From Alcaligenes endophyticus (GTDB taxonomy: Bacteria > Pseudomonadota > Gammaproteobacteria > Burkholderiales > Burkholderiaceae_B): a DNA stretch of 64,000 nt. Shown here piece after piece: positions 45,366-53,664 of this stretch. Under the pieces are notes generated by a model. The model was not told the origin of the DNA, searched no databases, and worked only from the letters and a program-made list of their open reading frames with translations. A program made the translations under genes and the position numbers. Position 1 is the stretch's first letter; each line of letters begins with the position of its first letter. The DNA lies in contig NZ_JAPKND010000010.1 in NCBI RefSeq assembly GCF_026344035.1, positions 1 to 64,000 of the forward strand, in the 5' to 3' direction.

Positions 45366-45713
45366 ATGAAATCATTGACAGTTCTATTACTTTATCCAGT
45401 TTTATTTATGAACGTCGCAACAGCTCTCGCTCAAGCTCCTAAAGCAAGTTCAAGTTGTGTCGATGTGGAGGTAGATGGGCAGCGCACGATGTCTTACGCA
45501 TGTCTGCAAGAAAAACTACAAGAAAAAGCACAACAAGAGGCGATGCGCCCCCGAGGAGGCAATTCTGAAAGTATTATTGAGCAAGCGCCGAACCGATTAG
45601 GCATGCCTACTCCTGCCACCTTAAGTAACCGTATGGGAAACAACCTAGGGCACTCTATCAAACCTCAACGCCCCGTCGAGCCTGTCGCCCCGCCGCCTTT
45701 TCTTTCCCGTTAA
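45366..45713 (+). CDS. Small secreted protein with a cysteine pair, unknown function
   Basis: A 115-residue exported protein: signal peptide MKSLTVLLLYPVLFMNVATALA, then a short module with two cysteines 14 residues apart (SSCVDVEVDGQRTMSYACLQ). A charged helix and a proline-rich tail end in PPPFLSR. The two cysteines could form a disulfide in the periplasm or outside the cell. A TTG start 18 bases upstream would add KKR to the signal n-region; neither start has a clear ribosome binding site. It is divergent from the hybrid gene at 44488 across an AT-rich 257-275 bp region with only small hairpins. No family recognised. Confidence 0.55.
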   Translation: MKSLTVLLLYPVLFMNVATALAQAPKASSSCVDVEVDGQRTMSYACLQEKLQEKAQQEAMRPRGGNSESIIEQAPNRLGMPTPATLSNRMGNNLGHSIKPQRPVEPVAPPPFLSR

Positions 45714-45805
45714 CACGACGTAGCTCGTTCTGGGTGCATCCAAGACAGTGTCGCGCCGCTATGCGAGAATGTTCCTTACACTATTTTTTTATTAAGGAGT
45801 GGCGC

Positions 45806-46504
45806 ATGTCCGGACTCGATGCTTTCCCCATTACTCGCAAATGGCCTGCCACTGACACCCAGGCAATACAACTGTATTCCTTGCCTACACCCAACGGCGT
45901 TAAGGTATCTATCATGCTGGAGGAAGTCGGTCTACGGTACCAAGCCCATACAGTCAGTTTCAGCACACAAGATCAGCTTAGCCCTGAGTTCATTTCACTC
46001 AGCGCTAACAATAAAATTCCTGCCATACTGGATCCTCACGGCCCTGACAACCAGCCCTTGCCGCTCTTTGAGTCCGGAGCGATACTTATTTACTTAGCCG
46101 AGAAAACTGGGCGCTTATTACCCCAAAACCCAGCTCGTCGCTACGAAACTTTGCAATGGATCATGTTTCAAATGGGTGGCATTGGGCCTATGTTTGGCCA
46201 GCTAGGCTTTTTTCATAAATTTGCCGGCAAAGAAATTGACGACCCGCGGCCCAAAGAGCGTTATGTCAATGAAGCCAAACGATTGCTCGGCGTGCTTGAG
46301 CGCCACCTGCAAGGCAAAACATGGATGCTCGGCGATGAATACACCATCGCTGATATTGCCATTTTTCCTTGGGTCAACACCTTGCGTGACTTTTATGCCG
46401 CAGGTGAGCTCGTTGGACTAGACGCCTATCCAACAGTGATTGCTACTTTAGAACGTTTTCTAGCCCGCCCTGCGGTACAAAAGGGCCTGAGCATTCCGGC
46501 CTAA
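45806..46504 (+). CDS. Glutathione S-transferase family protein (YfcG/YghU-like)
   Basis: A 232-residue GST. The N-terminal thioredoxin-like domain has YSLPTPNGVKVSIMLEE, with TPNG at the glutathione site as in nu-class YfcG/YghU, and the ESGAILIYLAEK motif. The C-terminal helical domain contains QMGGIGPMFGQLGFF and TIADIAIFPWV. Nu-class enzymes act as disulfide-bond reductases or peroxidases with glutathione. The ATG at 45806 has AAGGAG upstream; an open frame from 45734 has no better start. Confidence 0.9.
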   Translation: MSGLDAFPITRKWPATDTQAIQLYSLPTPNGVKVSIMLEEVGLRYQAHTVSFSTQDQLSPEFISLSANNKIPAILDPHGPDNQPLPLFESGAILIYLAEKTGRLLPQNPARRYETLQWIMFQMGGIGPMFGQLGFFHKFAGKEIDDPRPKERYVNEAKRLLGVLERHLQGKTWMLGDEYTIADIAIFPWVNTLRDFYAAGELVGLDAYPTVIATLERFLARPAVQKGLSIPA

Positions 46505-46524
46505 AAACCGGAACCTTATATATC

Positions 46525-46549
46525 AGGGGGCGTTTGCTTAAGCCCCCCT
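46525..46549. terminator. GC-rich hairpin between convergent GST and nitrilase genes
   Basis: AGGGGGC (46525-46531) pairs with the G/C-run at 46542-46549 around a loop. It lies 21 bp after the GST stop and 17 bp before the stop of the opposing gene. No clear T tract follows, so it may be a weak or bidirectional terminator. Confidence 0.4.
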
Positions 46550-46565
46550 AGCTAGCCACGCTGGC

Positions 46566-47375
46566 TTAGGCTGTTTTTTTGGTTTGTAATTCTGGACGAA
46601 TAAACCGACGGTTTTGAAGCACGGGAAGTACACGTCGTGCGTGCTCCACCCTCGCCTTATCAAGCTCACAAAATAATAAAGCCGGATTTTCTGCTGCTTG
46701 AGCCACCACTACTCCCAAAGGATCAACCACCATGCTCATGCCAATATTGCGCGGGCCACACTCCCCTGCGGACACCACATAAGCCGTGTTTTCTAAGGCT
46801 CTAGCAGTATTTAACACGTGCCAGTGATGTTCCTTCAAAGGCCCTTTAAGCCAAGCAGAAGGACATAACAATACCTCTGCGCCATCGCTACATAAACGTC
46901 GTGCCAGCTCAGGAAAACGCAAGTCGTAACAGGTCATTAAGCCTACTTTAAAGCCGGCTATAGTTAGCAATGGTGGAACGTCTGAGCCGGGCTCTACATA
47001 GTCGGACTCACGTGTGGCAAAAGCGTCATACAAATGCAATTTCTTATACGCTGCAGCCACTTTCCCTCCCGCCAATACCACCTGCACATTCCAAACCTTG
47101 TTGTGTTTATCAGGAACGGGAACATGCATACAAAACACAACTGTTAGGGCATTGTGAACCGTTGCCTCGGCCAGGCGGGTAATGAAAGGGCCATCGATGG
47201 CTTGAGCAGCTTTCAACACGAGTTCCGGGTCGGCTATATTCCGCGAGCAAATACCCTCTGGTAAAACAAGTAAGTCCGCCCCTGCTTGTTGGCTTTTTTG
47301 CATCAAATCCAAGCAAGTTAATAAATTTTTCTCAGACTCTATCTCTACGGCAAACTGTCCTAAAGCTACTTTCAT
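46566..47375 (-). CDS. Nitrilase-superfamily amidase (deaminated glutathione amidase type)
   Basis: A 269-residue carbon-nitrogen hydrolase. The catalytic triad is Glu40 (LPEG), Lys112 (YKKLHLYD) and Cys149 (MTCYDLRFPE). The sequence around Cys and the stretch SAWLKGPLKEHHWHVLNTARA fit the Nit1/YbeM branch, which hydrolyses deaminated glutathione, a side product of transaminases. A general omega-amidase cannot be excluded. It is followed by the TauE gene on the other side of its start, in the same direction with a 43-bp gap. Confidence 0.88.
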   Translation of the reverse strand: MKVALGQFAVEIESEKNLLTCLDLMQKSQQAGADLLVLPEGICSRNIADPELVLKAAQAIDGPFITRLAEATVHNALTVVFCMHVPVPDKHNKVWNVQVVLAGGKVAAAYKKLHLYDAFATRESDYVEPGSDVPPLLTIAGFKVGLMTCYDLRFPELARRLCSDGAEVLLCPSAWLKGPLKEHHWHVLNTARALENTAYVVSAGECGPRNIGMSMVVDPLGVVVAQAAENPALLFCELDKARVEHARRVLPVLQNRRFIRPELQTKKTA

Positions 47376-47418
47376 ACCACCCCTTTAATAGAAAACGACG
47401 GCGCTGGCCAGTTGATGC

Positions 47419-48174
47419 TCAAAGGCTGCGTAACCCTTGATAAATCAATAAACTACCTGTTAAGAATAAAAACACCTGCAACAGCATATAAAAGGTGTTG
47501 ATATCTACCCGTCGTTGCAAATAAATGCCACTGTATACACCAATCGGCACGCAAGGTGCTAACACCACACACAGCCACAAATTACTGCTGCTGAACTGCC
47601 CCAATAGGAAGTAAGGCCCCAACTTAATCAGATTGACCAACAGAAAAAAAAGATTGGTGGTCGCAATGAACGTCTCTTTGGGTAAGCGTAATGGCAGCAT
47701 GTAAATCTGCAAAGGGGGGCCCCCAGCATGGGCGACAAAACTGGTGACGCCTGACACCCCTGACCAAAACCAACCCTGCCATTGGCTGCCACGACTTTTT
47801 TCTGCTGTTCGTTTACTAAGTCCGAATAACTGATAAAGAGCGTAGCCAGCGGAAATCAAACCGATAAGTACTAACATCAACGCCGCCGGCAAATACTCAA
47901 ATAATACCCAGCCTATCAAAGTACCCACTACGGCCCCAGGCAAAATAATCCGTAGAATGCGCCAACTCCACTTACCGTAGTAGGCTTTAAACCCCGTTAG
48001 ATCAGCTAGACACAACAAGGGCAACATAATCGCCGCAGCTTGTAATGGAGGCATAACCAGCAATAATAAGGGTAGGCTAAAACCTCCGAGACCACCCCCA
48101 AAACCTCCCTTAGAAAGGCCCATTAACAAAATAGCAGGAACCGCGCAGAAATAGAAAAAAGGGTCATACAACAT
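47419..48174 (-). CDS. TauE/SafE family membrane transporter
   Basis: A 251-residue inner-membrane protein with about eight helices and the family duplication: GLSKGGFGGGLGGFSLPLL near the N-terminus and GWFWSGVSGVTSFVAHAGGPP in the second half. TauE/SafE proteins export sulfite, sulfoacetate or related anions; most members are uncharacterised. It is leftward, with nitrilase gene downstream, and diverges from the MFS gene across 223 bp, where I see no clear motif. Confidence 0.88.
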   Translation of the reverse strand: MLYDPFFYFCAVPAILLMGLSKGGFGGGLGGFSLPLLLLVMPPLQAAAIMLPLLCLADLTGFKAYYGKWSWRILRIILPGAVVGTLIGWVLFEYLPAALMLVLIGLISAGYALYQLFGLSKRTAEKSRGSQWQGWFWSGVSGVTSFVAHAGGPPLQIYMLPLRLPKETFIATTNLFFLLVNLIKLGPYFLLGQFSSSNLWLCVVLAPCVPIGVYSGIYLQRRVDINTFYMLLQVFLFLTGSLLIYQGLRSL

Positions 48175-48397
48175 GTTAAAAACTTCCCGACATGATAAGC
48201 CTGTAGCCCTGAGCTTAACAGGCCTCCAAGAGGCTTAGTGCAACAACGTTGCGCCATGATGGCAACCGTCTTGAACTGCTTAGATCCATGGCTTGCTAAA
48301 ACAATGGCCCCACTAACGGGGCGACAGCCAGGCTAACATCTGCTACGCTTTGCCTTTAGCCCGTACGTAAAACCGGCTTCTTTGTGTTGTTGTCTTC

Positions 48398-49603
48398 ATG
48401 CCTAGCCCTGCTACCTCCCGTTCCCCTTCCTTAGTCAGCTCTCCCTGGACCGCGCCACTGGCACTATTCGCCCTAGCCACGGGTGGCTTCTCTATTGGCA
48501 CCGGCGAATTCGTTATCATGGGGCTATTACCTGATGTTGCCACAGACTTAAAAATAAGTATCCCTTCAGCAGGTCACTTAATCAGTGCTTATGCACTTGG
48601 GGTAGTGGTTGGCGCTCCTGTGCTGGCTGTGCTGGGCGCTCGCTGGCCACGCAAACGCATGTTACTCGTTTTAATGTTTGCATATGCATTGGGCAATATC
48701 ATCAGTACGCTAGTGCCTAGCTATGCGGGCATCATGGGCGCTAGATTTTTCTCAGGTTTGCCCCACGGCACGTATTTCGGCGTTGCTTCACTGGTAGCTG
48801 CGGACTTAGTCCCCTACCACAAGCGCACGCAAGCTGTGGCTATGGTAATGCTAGGCCTATCCGTAGCGACCTTGGTAGGCGTTCCATTGGCCGCAGCCCT
48901 GGGCCAATGGGCGGGCTGGCGTTGGGCTTTTGTACTAGTAAGTGGGTTTGCGGTGCTCGCCATGATGTTGCTTCAACTAGGCTTAGCCTATACTCCAGGC
49001 AACCCGAAAGCCAGCCCTTTGCGTGAACTCTCCGCCCTCAAGCGGAGCCAGGTTTGGCTAACCCTAGGCATAGGCGCTATTGGTTTTGGCGGCATGTTCT
49101 CCATCTTCAGCTACATTAAGCCCACGATGATGAACCTGGCGCATGTTCCCGAAGTGCGCATCCCACTTATTTTGGCTATGTTCGGCTTGGGCACTATCCT
49201 AGGTAACGTACTGGGTTCCCGTTTGGCTGATAAAAACCTTGAGCTCACCATACGTGGTTTACTCGTGTACGCCATGGTCACCATGCTGTTTTTCCTTTGG
49301 AGCGCGCACCATGCTTATTTGGGTTCCTTCACCCTACTGTTAGTAGGCATGATAGTGGCTCTAGGCCCTGCTTTGCAGACTCGCCTTATGGATGTGGCCG
49401 GCGATGCTCAAACACTGGCTGCCGCACTCAATCACTCTGCCTTTAACGTTGCGAACGCTTTGGGTGCATGGCTAGGTGGGCTGACCATTAGCGCCGGCTT
49501 AGGCTGGACCTCTACCGCTTGGGTAGGTGCTTGCTTGGCTCTGGGTGGTTTGATTATCCATGCCTACTCGTTAAAACGCATGAAGGGTTCAGCTCTTTAT
49601 TAG
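48398..49603 (+). CDS. MFS efflux transporter (AraJ/YdhP-like, DHA1 group)
   Basis: A 401-residue transporter with 12 helices. Signature positions include GTGEFVIMGLLPDVA in TM1, the ARWPRKRMLL loop between TM2 and TM3 and GARFFSGLPHGTYFG in TM4. These match the AraJ/YdhP/PbuE group of drug:H+ antiporters, which export purine analogues, arabinosides or drugs. The substrate is not readable. It is followed 44 bp later by the PACE pump gene, and may share its transcript. Confidence 0.88.
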   Translation: MPSPATSRSPSLVSSPWTAPLALFALATGGFSIGTGEFVIMGLLPDVATDLKISIPSAGHLISAYALGVVVGAPVLAVLGARWPRKRMLLVLMFAYALGNIISTLVPSYAGIMGARFFSGLPHGTYFGVASLVAADLVPYHKRTQAVAMVMLGLSVATLVGVPLAAALGQWAGWRWAFVLVSGFAVLAMMLLQLGLAYTPGNPKASPLRELSALKRSQVWLTLGIGAIGFGGMFSIFSYIKPTMMNLAHVPEVRIPLILAMFGLGTILGNVLGSRLADKNLELTIRGLLVYAMVTMLFFLWSAHHAYLGSFTLLLVGMIVALGPALQTRLMDVAGDAQTLAAALNHSAFNVANALGAWLGGLTISAGLGWTSTAWVGACLALGGLIIHAYSLKRMKGSALY

Positions 49604-49671
49604 CCCGCCACATAAGCACCACAAGTCCTTTATCATTGCGCTAACGCTTGTATTTGTTTCTTATTGCTATC

Positions 49672-50205
49672 ATGCCCCCTTCCCACACCCCTAGCCTTGA
49701 TCAACCAGTCAATAGTACCCAAAACACGCACTTATCCGCTTACCAACGCAGCGTCAAAGAACGACTTTTTCATGCTGTGTTATTTGAAATATTGGGTATT
49801 GCGTTTGCCACTCCTTTAGCCATGTGGCTTACAGGAAAATCAGCCGGCTCCATGGCTGCCCTGTCTGCAGTTATTTCGGGCATGGCAACCTTATGGAATA
49901 TGATTTTCAACTGGGTTTTTGACCGCTTGCAACAACGTATGGGCTTTGAGCGCACGATGATGGTGCGCCTCATTCATGCTTGCAGTTTTGAACTGGGTCT
50001 TATTGTTCTGGTTGTACCCGTGGTTGCCTGGTGGATTAATAGCAGTTTATGGCAAGCTTTGATATTGGATATAGGTTTAGTGTTATTTTTCCTACCCTAC
50101 ACCTTTATCTACAACTTGATATATGACAAAGTACGCACTCTTATCGTGGCGCGTCGCCGTTATACAACCAAGCAACGAGCGCGTGCTGAACACGCTAACG
50201 ATTAA
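49672..50205 (+). CDS. PACE-family proton-coupled efflux pump (AceI-like)
   Basis: A 177-residue, four-helix protein with the duplicated bacterial transmembrane pair domain. The two repeats start KERLFHAVLFEILGIAFATP and VRLIHACSFELGLIVLVVP, each with the conserved Arg/His and membrane Glu; WNMIFNWVFDR in the first and YTFIYNLIYDK in the second close the repeats. PACE pumps export biocides such as chlorhexidine and some polyamines. I take the ATG at 49672 (MPPSHT); a start at 49648 would add eight residues. Confidence 0.92.
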   Translation: MPPSHTPSLDQPVNSTQNTHLSAYQRSVKERLFHAVLFEILGIAFATPLAMWLTGKSAGSMAALSAVISGMATLWNMIFNWVFDRLQQRMGFERTMMVRLIHACSFELGLIVLVVPVVAWWINSSLWQALILDIGLVLFFLPYTFIYNLIYDKVRTLIVARRRYTTKQRARAEHAND

Positions 50206-50281
50206 CGCTTTACCGCTACCTTTAGCCAGCTTACGCTAAGGTACATATAACTACTACACGTCACTCCGTCTCTTTCACGCA

Positions 50282-51508
50282 GTGGCATCTTCGCACAGAG
50301 TGAACCACGTCGTGACTATACAGGCCAAAAAGAAATCTCTATTTACACACTTGCAGTTGTCTCATATTTCTGCCGGATTCATTGCTGTTTTAGTCGGCTA
50401 CACGAGCTCAGTAGCGATTATTTTTCAAGCAGCGGCACTAGCAGGTGCAACTCAGGCACAAATAAGTTCTTGGATGTGGGCCCTAGGCCTAGGCCTAGGC
50501 GTGTTATCCATTGGCCTGTCGTGGCGCTATAAGGTTCCTGTTTTAATCGCTTGGTCTACACCAGGTGCCGCCTTACTGGCCGTGAGCCTTGAAGGGCTCA
50601 GCATCCCCCAAGCCTATGGTGTTTTTTTATTTTCCTCTGTGCTGACACTACTGTGTGGCCTAACCGGGGGATTTCAAAAAATTATGGCGTATGTGCCTCG
50701 TAGCATAGCGGCAGCCATGCTCGCTGGAATACTACTGCGTTTTGGCATGAACCTATTTAGCTCCATTCAAAGCCAGTGGTTACTATGCTTGGGCATGCTG
50801 TTTGTGTTTCTGCTGGGTCGGCGCTACTTCCCCCGCTATGCCATTCCTTTAGCACTACTAAGCGGCATCGCTTTATCGGCTGCTCAAGGTCTGCTGCATC
50901 CAGAAAGCCTTAGTTGGCAAATTACCACGCCCGTATTTGATGCGCCCGAATTTTCATGGACTGCACTGCTAGGTATAGGTCTGCCGTTATTTCTTGTGAC
51001 GATGACCTCGCAAAATGTACCGGGCGTAGCCGTATTACAAGCTCATAACTACCATATTCCCACTAGCCCTCTTATTAGCTGGACCGGTTTAGTCGGTGTG
51101 CTACTGGCCCCCTTTGGCGGCTTTGCTTACAACCTAGCTGCAATTTCCGCTGCCTTATGCATGAGTGCAGAGGTAGACCCGGACCCACAGCAACGTTATA
51201 AGGCAGCAATGTGGGGCGGCGTTTTTTATCTTTTAGCGGGTATCTTTGGCGCTAGCGTGGTCGCTTTGTTTATTGCCTTCCCTCAAGAACTAATTGCCGC
51301 CATCGCTGGCTTAGCGCTGTTGGGCACTATCACTACCAGTATTCAAAGCGCCTTGGCAGAAAGCGCCCAACAAGAAGCCGCCATGGTGACCTTTTTATGT
51401 ACGGCATCGGGCATGAGCTTACTGGGTATAGGTAGTGCCTTCTGGGGCCTAATTCTAGGCTTAGCAATCTATTACCTAGATCGTTGGCGCCAAAGAAAAA
51501 ATCTCTGA
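50282..51508 (+). CDS. BenE-family benzoate/H+ symporter-like protein
   Basis: A 408-residue membrane protein of the BenE family, about 12 helices, with GFIAVLVGYTSSVAIIFQAA at the N-terminus, AWSTPGAALL, and VTMTSQNVPGVAVLQAHNY in the centre. BenE carries benzoate by proton symport; the fold is related to nucleobase transporters. No benzoate degradation genes are nearby, so a different aromatic or nucleobase substrate is possible. The start codon is GTG at 50282. A perfect three-fold CCTAGG tandem repeat (50482-50499) encodes Leu-Gly repeats in a helix. Confidence 0.88.
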   Translation: MASSHRVNHVVTIQAKKKSLFTHLQLSHISAGFIAVLVGYTSSVAIIFQAAALAGATQAQISSWMWALGLGLGVLSIGLSWRYKVPVLIAWSTPGAALLAVSLEGLSIPQAYGVFLFSSVLTLLCGLTGGFQKIMAYVPRSIAAAMLAGILLRFGMNLFSSIQSQWLLCLGMLFVFLLGRRYFPRYAIPLALLSGIALSAAQGLLHPESLSWQITTPVFDAPEFSWTALLGIGLPLFLVTMTSQNVPGVAVLQAHNYHIPTSPLISWTGLVGVLLAPFGGFAYNLAAISAALCMSAEVDPDPQQRYKAAMWGGVFYLLAGIFGASVVALFIAFPQELIAAIAGLALLGTITTSIQSALAESAQQEAAMVTFLCTASGMSLLGIGSAFWGLILGLAIYYLDRWRQRKNL

Positions 51509-51627
51509 AAACAGACTAGCTACAATAGACAATATCGTGATTGGCAACATTTACATAAACTTCCTCACTGCACTAAATGACATATTCCTTGACACTCAAA
51601 GATATACATTCTTAGTGGGAGTTGACT

Positions 51628-51843
51628 ATGCCTGCTCAATCGCAATCACAGCAAAAAGCCGCCGGTGCAGCCCTTGCAGCAAAGCGTCGTCAGGCGCCCG
51701 TGAAAAAGCTGTATGGTGCGGCACTGGAGATGTACCGCAGTATGAGCGAAAGGGAGCTAGAAGAGCTCGCTCGCACGCCCCCTGGAAAATCGTTAAAACA
51801 ACTTCCTAAGCATAGCGCTACGGAGCAGGGGGGGAAATCCTAA
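51628..51843 (+). CDS. DUF3008 family small protein
   Basis: A 71-residue, basic, probably disordered protein of the DUF3008 family, recognised from MPAQSQSQQKAAGAALAAKR and MYRSMSERELEELA. ATG at 51628 with GGGAG upstream is preferred over the TTG at 51622. Family function is unknown; members are often stress-induced. Its 3' end overlaps the convergent pxpA gene by 26 bp. Confidence 0.85.
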   Translation: MPAQSQSQQKAAGAALAAKRRQAPVKKLYGAALEMYRSMSERELEELARTPPGKSLKQLPKHSATEQGGKS

Positions 51844-52582
51844 CTCCTGCATGGGTTAGGCCTTGGTGTAAGAACTGCGCAAACTCTAACGCTCCTGGCT
51901 GATCGCCATGCAAACAAATAGTGTCTGCCTGCACGGTCAGCCATGAGCCATCAATCGCCCTTACTCGTTTATCGAGCACCATATTTAACACCTGCTCCAA
52001 GGCAGCTTCGCGGGACTCTATCATTGCTTGAGCATGCTGACGCCCAACCAAAGCCCCATCGGGCTGGTAAGCTCGATCGGCAAAAACTTCTTGCACCACT
52101 CGAACACCCACCTGTGCGCCCGCCTCCACAAGCGCACTTCCTGCCAAGCCATACAACTGCAAGCTGGGATCGACGTCTTTCACACTTTGGGCGATAGCCC
52201 GCGCTAGCTTAAGATCGCGCGCAGCCATGTTGTACAAGGCGCCGTGCGCTTTAACATGATGTATCTGGCTTGCTTGACTACGAGCGACTGCTTGCAAAGC
52301 ACCAATTTGTACCACCATTAAATCGTATGCCTGTTGCGGAGTAATCTGCATTTCCCTACGTCCAAAGCCCATTAAATCAGGTAAGCCTGGATGCGCACCA
52401 ATATTGACACCGTGTTTACACGCCAAACTCACCGTCTCCCTCATCGTGCCAGGGTCTCCCGCATGAAAACCGCAGGCAATATTGGCCGAGCTAACCAGCC
52501 CCATCACGGCTTCATCTTGACCCATACGCCAAGCCCCGAAGCTCTCGCCCATATCGCAATTAAGGTCTACCTGTTTACTCAC
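51818..52582 (-). CDS. pxpA: 5-oxoprolinase subunit A (LamB/YcsF family)
   Basis: A 254-residue LamB/YcsF protein: VDLNCDMGESFG at the N-terminus and IACGFHAGDPGTMRETV are the family hallmarks, with HPGLPDLMGFGRREM following. PxpA works with PxpB and PxpC to open 5-oxoproline to glutamate with ATP; here pxpB and pxpC are absent. The start is GTG at 52582 with GGTGGAG upstream, not the longer frame to 52690. It follows the LysR gene by 20 bp in the same direction, so the two are probably cotranscribed. Confidence 0.9.
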   Translation of the reverse strand: MSKQVDLNCDMGESFGAWRMGQDEAVMGLVSSANIACGFHAGDPGTMRETVSLACKHGVNIGAHPGLPDLMGFGRREMQITPQQAYDLMVVQIGALQAVARSQASQIHHVKAHGALYNMAARDLKLARAIAQSVKDVDPSLQLYGLAGSALVEAGAQVGVRVVQEVFADRAYQPDGALVGRQHAQAMIESREAALEQVLNMVLDKRVRAIDGSWLTVQADTICLHGDQPGALEFAQFLHQGLTHAGVRISPPAP

Positions 52583-52602
52583 TTTTTTACTCCACCAAAA
52601 AA

Positions 52603-53532
52603 TTAATCTCTGTGCAGAGCCGATGCGGTGCTGCTGATTAAACGTCGAAACCATATGCAGGCATCGGCAGTATGCGTACGCGGATGCCACAATTGATAAA
52701 AGCTCATACTAGGAAACACAAGAGGAGGGGCCAATACACGTAACGGCATCAAGCGAGCATAATGTTCGGCAAACTGCCGCCCCGTTGTAAAGACCAAATC
52801 CGTACGCATCAATATATAAGGCACTAAGCCAAAATACGGTACGCTAATTTGCCCTTGCCTATGTATGCCATGTTGAGCCAACGTTTGGTCAATAATGCTT
52901 TGCTGGCCTTGGGCATGCAAAAAAGGCACTAAGTGTTGCACTTGAGCATAGTGTTGCAGGCTCATCCCCCGCTCAGCTAAGGGGTGCTGCTTACCCACTA
53001 AACAAACAATTTCATCGTCAAATAATCGTCCCCTATGCAATCGCACAGGTGGTGCGGGCCAGTTAGCTATCACCACGTCGAGCTGGCCCGACTCTAAGGC
53101 CTGCTCATAGTCATAACCAGGCCCTAAAGGATGCACGATGAGTTTTGCCTCGGGGGCCAGACGCACCATGCGCTCTATAATTTCAGGAATAAAAGTGGCA
53201 TCTAAATAATCTGGTGCTCCAAGATGAAAAATACGTTGCGTCTGCAAAGCATCGAATTCTTTTGGCACAGACTCAATCTGGCTAATTGCTTGAAGCGCTT
53301 GCTCAGCATAAGCCAATAAGCCTTGCCCGCGCTCAGTCGGCACCATGCCATGCTTGGCGCGTAATAAAATCGGATCCTGGGTAATGTCACGTAACCGCCG
53401 TAAAGCATTGCTTACTGCCGGTTGCGACATATCCAGACGAATCGCGGTGCGAGACACACTTTGGCATTGCAGCAAAGTGTGTAGGACACGCAATAAATGT
53501 ATATCGATGTGTTTTCGTGCTGTTTTTGTCAT
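52603..53532 (-). CDS. LysR-family regulator divergent from xdhABC
   Basis: A 309-residue LysR-type regulator with a NodD/Nah-type N-terminal winged helix (HLLRVLHTLLQCQSVSRTAI and MSQPAVSNALRRLRD) and an effector domain with the FHLGAPDYLDATFIPE strand. It is divergent from xdhA across 132 bp and upstream of pxpA, so it may control both. I take the ATG at 53532 (MTKTARK); ATG 53541 and TTG 53553 are alternatives. The inverted repeat 53535-53550 overlaps the longer starts and supports the short one. Confidence 0.85.
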   Translation of the reverse strand: MTKTARKHIDIHLLRVLHTLLQCQSVSRTAIRLDMSQPAVSNALRRLRDITQDPILLRAKHGMVPTERGQGLLAYAEQALQAISQIESVPKEFDALQTQRIFHLGAPDYLDATFIPEIIERMVRLAPEAKLIVHPLGPGYDYEQALESGQLDVVIANWPAPPVRLHRGRLFDDEIVCLVGKQHPLAERGMSLQHYAQVQHLVPFLHAQGQQSIIDQTLAQHGIHRQGQISVPYFGLVPYILMRTDLVFTTGRQFAEHYARLMPLRVLAPPLVFPSMSFYQLWHPRTHTADACIWFRRLISSTASALHRD

Positions 53533-53534
53533 GT

Positions 53535-53550
53535 TATACATTGCAGTATA
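53535..53550. promoter_or_regulatory. Candidate LysR operator at the start of the regulator gene
   Basis: TATAC (53535-53539) and GTATA (53546-53550) form an inverted repeat with a 6-base spacer, just upstream of the chosen LysR start and in the divergent xdh promoter region. Its size suits a LysR or other dimeric regulator; assignment is by position only. Confidence 0.4.
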
Positions 53551-53664
53551 CAAATTGGCCTATTTACCCTGTTTGGGGCGAATAATGCTCATCACCCACC
53601 GTGAATACACTCTGGCCACTGCAATGCTATCTTCATCATAGATCAAAAACATAAGAGTCATGCC

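Noticed and set aside
51537-51809. A 90-codon frame overlapping the DUF3008 gene
   Set aside because: The other frame at 51628 matches a known small family and has a ribosome binding site; this one is a shadow.
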